Source: an uncultured Litorilinea sp. (lineage in GTDB: Bacteria > Chloroflexota > Anaerolineae > Caldilineales > Caldilineaceae). From it: 8,717 nt of DNA. The stretch covers positions 1-8,717 of the forward strand of contig CAMPHP010000092.1 in NCBI GenBank assembly GCA_946885925.1, read 5' to 3'. The stretch's first letter is position 1. Every line of letters begins with the position of its first letter. Position numbers and translations under genes: made by a program. Positions 5,622 to 8,717 of the stretch are shown piece after piece. The notes beneath the pieces are model-generated. The model was not told the DNA's origin and did not search any database. It worked only from the letters and a program-made list of their open reading frames with translations.

Positions 5622-8387
5622 CTATCGCTGAATCAATGGCAGAAGAATTTGCTCCTCCGCTCCTATACTGTCCAGCCCTTCGCTATTCAGATCGTCAAAC
5701 AACGTGTCATCCGGATCAATAGCATCGTCTTGAGCATCGTCTTGCACAGTGGCGTTGTCTTGCGGCGTACCATCAGCCGACCGGGTAGACGTTCCTGCTG
5801 TTCCAAATGCCAGCCCGTCAATGACGGCTGTGCCGAAGTTCTGGGTACCACCATCCCAGAAGAAGGTGTAGGCGCATGCCGTGTTGGTGCCGAGCGAACC
5901 AGGTGTGCAGCGAAAGATGTCGCTGGCCTGTCCACTCACGCTGCCAACCGTAAAGTTGCCACCCGCCGTAAGATAGATGTCGCCATTGGTGGCAATCCAG
6001 GCTCCCGTGATGTCTTCGCTGCTCGTCAGATCGGCGTCGGAACCATCAAAGTGCAATGCCCAGGTCCCTCGTGTGTTGGAGCCAAGGGCGCTGCTGTTGA
6101 ACAAGAGCAGGTCTTCATCGGCCCCGTTCGATAGACCGGAGACGCTGTAGCTACCCTCTGTGCTGATGACCAGCCGGTTATCGGCGGTGATGGCGATTGC
6201 ATCCACATCTTCACTGTTGGTGGTCAGCCCCACATCCGAACCATCAAAATAGAGGCTATACGCGCCTGCGGTCGTACTGCCCAGTGACGTGGGGGCGAAC
6301 TTGACGATATCCGAATCGTCTACGCTGCCAATGCCGGGTAAGGAGATGGGGGCAATGATGCTGAGGAGGATCTCGCCATTAGGCAGCACCGTGAATGCAT
6401 TCACGTCCATACCCGATCCGCCCAACCCTACGTCCGAACCATCGAAGTAAAGCGACCAACTGTTGTTGTTTGGGTTGAAGGCCAGAATATCCTCATCAGC
6501 GAACGAACCGACACCGGGTACACTGCCGTTGATGGTGGAACTGAGATAGATGATGTCGCTTGTCGCCGGTGGTGGGGTGGCAGCCGGGTTGACCGTCACG
6601 CTGAGGTCGTCGCTGCTTGTTGTCCCCCCATCGTTGGCAGAGAAGCGCAAGATGTATGCGCCGGGGGCGGAGAAGCTGGCTGTGGTATCAACGGCAGTGG
6701 CATTGGCAAAGGTGACTGTGCCAGGACCACTCACCTGGCTCCATGTTGTGTTGATTGCACCTGGCGGATTGGGCAGCCCATCGTCGGTTACTGTGCCGTC
6801 GAGGGTGGCAGATGCTGGCAGGGTAATTGTCTGGTCTGCCCCGGCATTCACCGAAGGTGCTTGGTTTGTCTCGCCTGTACTTGACCCGCTGACTTCATAA
6901 GCGCCCATTGCTGGGGAGGCTGTGCGCGCACGTCCCAGGATGTCAGTGGCAGGGGCAAAGGTTGGGTCAGCTTTGCCAACTGCGCCACTTTCGGCAGGGA
7001 TCCTGCCATATTCTTCGACAAGGCGTACAAATTCCTGCTTGATAAAGCGGTTGCCACTCGAAAAGGCCGAGCCATTCCAGCGCGGCAGCGTGACTGAACT
7101 GTGGTTTGAGTTGAGCAGCGGATCCGCAACGACGCGCGCCGGGTCATGACTTAGCGGGCTGACCGGCTCGCCATTTGGGATCGGTTGGCTTCCATTCCAG
7201 TAGAGGTTGTTACGAAGGATTAAGTTGGTGGTTTGCGTCGAACTGCCCGCTGCGAATTTGTTGTTGCTCACGCTGTTGGACAGGTCAGAGCCCATGGTGC
7301 CCGTTGGGTCTGCCCAGATGTTGTTGTAAAAGGCGATATTTTCGTTGAGCGGGTTTGCGCCGGTGATGTCAGCTCGGAAGGCGAACGACTTGGCCGGCAA
7401 ATTGCCGACGACGGTGTTGTTGGCAAAGGTGACGTTTTTCGCACCGCGCACACCGAGTGCCGCAGTCATCAGGTTGCCTGCATTGCCCACCATCAGGTTG
7501 TTTTCGATACGCACATCTTTGGCTTCATGATAAGGCTTGCCATCATTGCCGGTCTTGACAAAGTTCTCCGCCCCCCCTTGCCAGTTGAGAAAGACATTGC
7601 GCCGCACGGCGATGCGCTCGGCCCCTTGCAGCCCGTCCGTGTTGTCATTGCTATCTTTGATCATGATAAAGTGTTTGGAGGTATTAGCGTCCTGCCGTCC
7701 GCTGCCAGCAAAATCGTTGAAAAAGATGTTGCCCTCAATGACGACATCGGTCACGCTGTTGGCATCAATATGCTGTTCGGTGGTTCCTTGGTTATAGAAG
7801 ATATTCTGTTCAATGGTGGCAAAGCGGGTACCGTTGTGGATCTTGATCAAATCGTCGTTGTAGGAGTCGTGGATAATATTGTTACGCAAGGTGACATACT
7901 CTGCCCAGAGATCATCCTGTCTCTCGAACATCACCACGGCATAGAGCGCGCCAGGGCCTGCATGGCGGATCTCAAACCCTTCAACGATGATATTCTTCGC
8001 ACCATCAATGTCGAGGGTAATCCCGGCAGATTCAAGGACAGCCATATAGTCGTTGGCAGCCTTGAAGGTGGTGGGGGTCTCAAAGCGGCGGTCTAGATGG
8101 TTTTCTCCGACATAAAGGCCATCTTTGACCCACACGGTGCAGTTGTTGTCGGGTATTGTCTCAGAAGCATGGGTGAGCGTTTTCCAGGGGCTAGCGGAAC
8201 TGCCTGCATTCGCATCGTTACCATTTGGCGCAACCCAGTACTGGCAGTTCTGTGCAAGAGCGGGTAGAGGCTCCAATAGTCCGGCCCACATCAAAATCGC
8301 TACCAGTGCGATGCATATCTTGCTTGATCGAATGGTAGATCTACCATTAGCCCAAGAGAGAACGTTTTCGGAGGAATGCCTATTCAT
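5622..8387 (-). CDS. Secreted right-handed beta-helix / PKD / FDGSD-repeat protein
   Basis: A 921-residue exported protein. A hydrophilic stretch (1-22) and hydrophobic segment (24-42) end in PLPALA, with probable signal-peptidase cleavage after A45. Residues 50-72 (YWVAPNGNDANAG and SPWKTLTHA) are the usual N-cap of pectate-lyase-like beta-helices. About eight rungs follow with ladder asparagines such as N170, N195, N220, N264, N297, N324, N356 and N394. TDILGRARTASPAMGAYEV (481-499) closes this part in the way seen in many extracellular 'PL-like' proteins. A PKD/REJ-like Ig domain covers about 507-600. Four ~65-residue repeats with FDGSD at 648, 714 and 780 (degenerate WDGGT at 844) cover 611-865. 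The end is acidic (868-912) and finishes in ILLPLIQR. The mature part has only four cysteines (C48/C83, C827/C838), which look like two disulfides. No catalytic residues of a polysaccharide lyase can be assigned, so it may be a glycan-binding, adhesive or degrading protein. AGAGG lies 10 bases before the ATG. It is transcribed alone. Confidence 0.88.
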   Translation of the reverse strand: MNRHSSENVLSWANGRSTIRSSKICIALVAILMWAGLLEPLPALAQNCQYWVAPNGNDANAGSSASPWKTLTHASETIPDNNCTVWVKDGLYVGENHLDRRFETPTTFKAANDYMAVLESAGITLDIDGAKNIIVEGFEIRHAGPGALYAVVMFERQDDLWAEYVTLRNNIIHDSYNDDLIKIHNGTRFATIEQNIFYNQGTTEQHIDANSVTDVVIEGNIFFNDFAGSGRQDANTSKHFIMIKDSNDNTDGLQGAERIAVRRNVFLNWQGGAENFVKTGNDGKPYHEAKDVRIENNLMVGNAGNLMTAALGVRGAKNVTFANNTVVGNLPAKSFAFRADITGANPLNENIAFYNNIWADPTGTMGSDLSNSVSNNKFAAGSSTQTTNLILRNNLYWNGSQPIPNGEPVSPLSHDPARVVADPLLNSNHSSVTLPRWNGSAFSSGNRFIKQEFVRLVEEYGRIPAESGAVGKADPTFAPATDILGRARTASPAMGAYEVSGSSTGETNQAPSVNAGADQTITLPASATLDGTVTDDGLPNPPGAINTTWSQVSGPGTVTFANATAVDTTASFSAPGAYILRFSANDGGTTSSDDLSVTVNPAATPPPATSDIIYLSSTINGSVPGVGSFADEDILAFNPNNNSWSLYFDGSDVGLGGSGMDVNAFTVLPNGEILLSIIAPISLPGIGSVDDSDIVKFAPTSLGSTTAGAYSLYFDGSDVGLTTNSEDVDAIAITADNRLVISTEGSYSVSGLSNGADEDLLLFNSSALGSNTRGTWALHFDGSDADLTSSEDITGAWIATNGDIYLTAGGNFTVGSVSGQASDIFRCTPGSLGTNTACAYTFFWDGGTQNFGTAVIDGLAFGTAGTSTRSADGTPQDNATVQDDAQDDAIDPDDTLFDDLNSEGLDSIGAEEQILLPLIQR
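5793..6557 (-). repeat. Four tandem ~65-residue FDGSD protein repeats
   Basis: Residues 611-865 of the secreted protein consist of four units spaced 65-66 residues apart. Each reads roughly as a hydrophobic strand, S-x-x-G, then D-E-D-I-L-x-F, then S-L-G-S-x-T, then a W/Y-x-L-Y-F-D-G-S-D strand, and D-V-D-A-x-x-I. The fourth copy has WDGGT in place of FDGSD and gains a cysteine pair (C827, C838). The regular strand pattern suggests beta-propeller-like blades or stacked beta-sandwich units. This is inference. I cannot name a family. Confidence 0.75.
8331..8348. promoter_or_regulatory. Perfect 18-bp palindrome inside the 5' end of the secreted-protein gene
   Basis: AATGGTAGATCTACCATT reads the same on both strands. 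It lies 40-57 bases inside the coding region, in the signal-peptide n-region (around residues 14-19). A perfect palindrome of this length is uncommon by chance. It could be an operator for a dimeric regulator or an mRNA hairpin near the start, but nothing else supports either. Confidence 0.3.
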
Positions 8388-8717
8388 TTATAAATTACCT
8401 CTCTGGAACAGATTATTGTGCTGCTTCGATGCGGTTGGTCCCAGGCAAGCAGGCACTTGGGGTACGCGCGGTACTCATCACGTCCTAATCACCATAGTCA
8501 TTTGTGGCGTAGGTCGCATGGGTAATTTGCGGGATTATGTATGCATCGTTTGTTGTACGTGGGCTGTGTCGTTTTAGCCTGATAGATTTTGCCATGCAAA
8601 AGGCAATCATGCTTGCGTTTCAGGCTGTTTTTGGTTAACGATAAACAAGCCGCTTCCTGCCGTAACATGTACGAGTGGCAGCGTAAGGTAGAGCAGATAT
8701 TGTTTCAGAAGATAGTA
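8388..8717. other. Upstream region of the secreted-protein gene; possible edge of a neighbouring gene
   Basis: No complete gene is seen in these 330 bases. The leftward gene has AGAGG at 8398-8402 and an AATAAT (minus strand, 8412-8417) that could be a -10, with no matching -35. Two short frames run off the right edge. A rightward frame is open from 8586, with ATG at 8667 giving MYEWQRKVEQILFQKIV but no clear Shine-Dalgarno site. A leftward frame ends in TGA at 8607-8609, and its last residues include PLVHVTAGSGLFIVNQK. At most one of the two is likely to be real, and neither can be confirmed from what is visible. Confidence 0.4.

Noticed and set aside
5508..6134. Rightward open frame of 208 codons starting in the hairpin repeat
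   Set aside because: It is made of repeat sequence and the antisense of the FDGSD repeats, with no sign of a real protein.
7233..8096. Long rightward open frame of 287 codons opposite the secreted-protein gene
   Set aside because: It is antisense to the conserved beta-helix region, has no family-like sequence or ribosome binding site, and mirrors the codon pattern of the real gene.
8589..8606. TTGCC / GGCAA hairpin near the right end
   Set aside because: The stem is only five base pairs and there is no T-run in either direction. This is expected by chance in AT-rich intergenic DNA.

Overview
The window looks like a piece of a mid-GC bacterial chromosome, most likely from the Chloroflexota. 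This rests on indirect signs. There are dispersed hairpin repeats of the 'GTCATTCCGA...GAGGAATC' type. A secreted multidomain protein carries FDGSD-type repeats and ends in 'LLPLIQR', and both features recall secreted proteins of that phylum. A plant/cyanobacterial-type lycopene cyclase is also present. No rRNA, tRNA, CRISPR array, transposase or phage gene was seen.

Left part (1-2070). Hairpin repeat elements fill the first ~130 bases. A tandem-GNAT acetyltransferase (178-1185) and a small PNPOx-like flavin/F420 protein (1286-1768) follow on the + strand. Next is a ~300-base gap holding a strong terminator-like hairpin (1870-1912) and three tandem 15-bp repeats (1954-1998). These repeats end just upstream of a -10-like sequence and the ribosome binding site of the next gene.

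Middle part (2069-5500). A luciferase-like (LLM) flavin monooxygenase runs rightward and meets, tail to tail across 10 bases, a leftward DUF2268 putative zinc protease. That protease has a recognisable sigma70-type promoter. Divergent from it is a full-length CrtL-type lycopene cyclase, with no other carotenoid gene in view.

Right part (5501-8717). A well-formed 85-base hairpin repeat separates the cyclase from a convergent 921-residue secreted protein. That protein has a signal peptide, a right-handed beta-helix, a PKD-like domain, four ~65-residue FDGSD repeats, an acidic tail and a C-terminal 'ILLPLIQR'. The last ~330 bases are its upstream region and possibly the edge of another gene.

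The genes do not form one obvious pathway. Most are separated by 100-300 bases or by opposite orientation, so this looks like ordinary accessory or housekeeping territory with several monocistronic units. The most unusual item is the secreted beta-helix/PKD/FDGSD-repeat protein. The most interesting regulatory signal is the 15-bp repeat block in front of the LLM gene.
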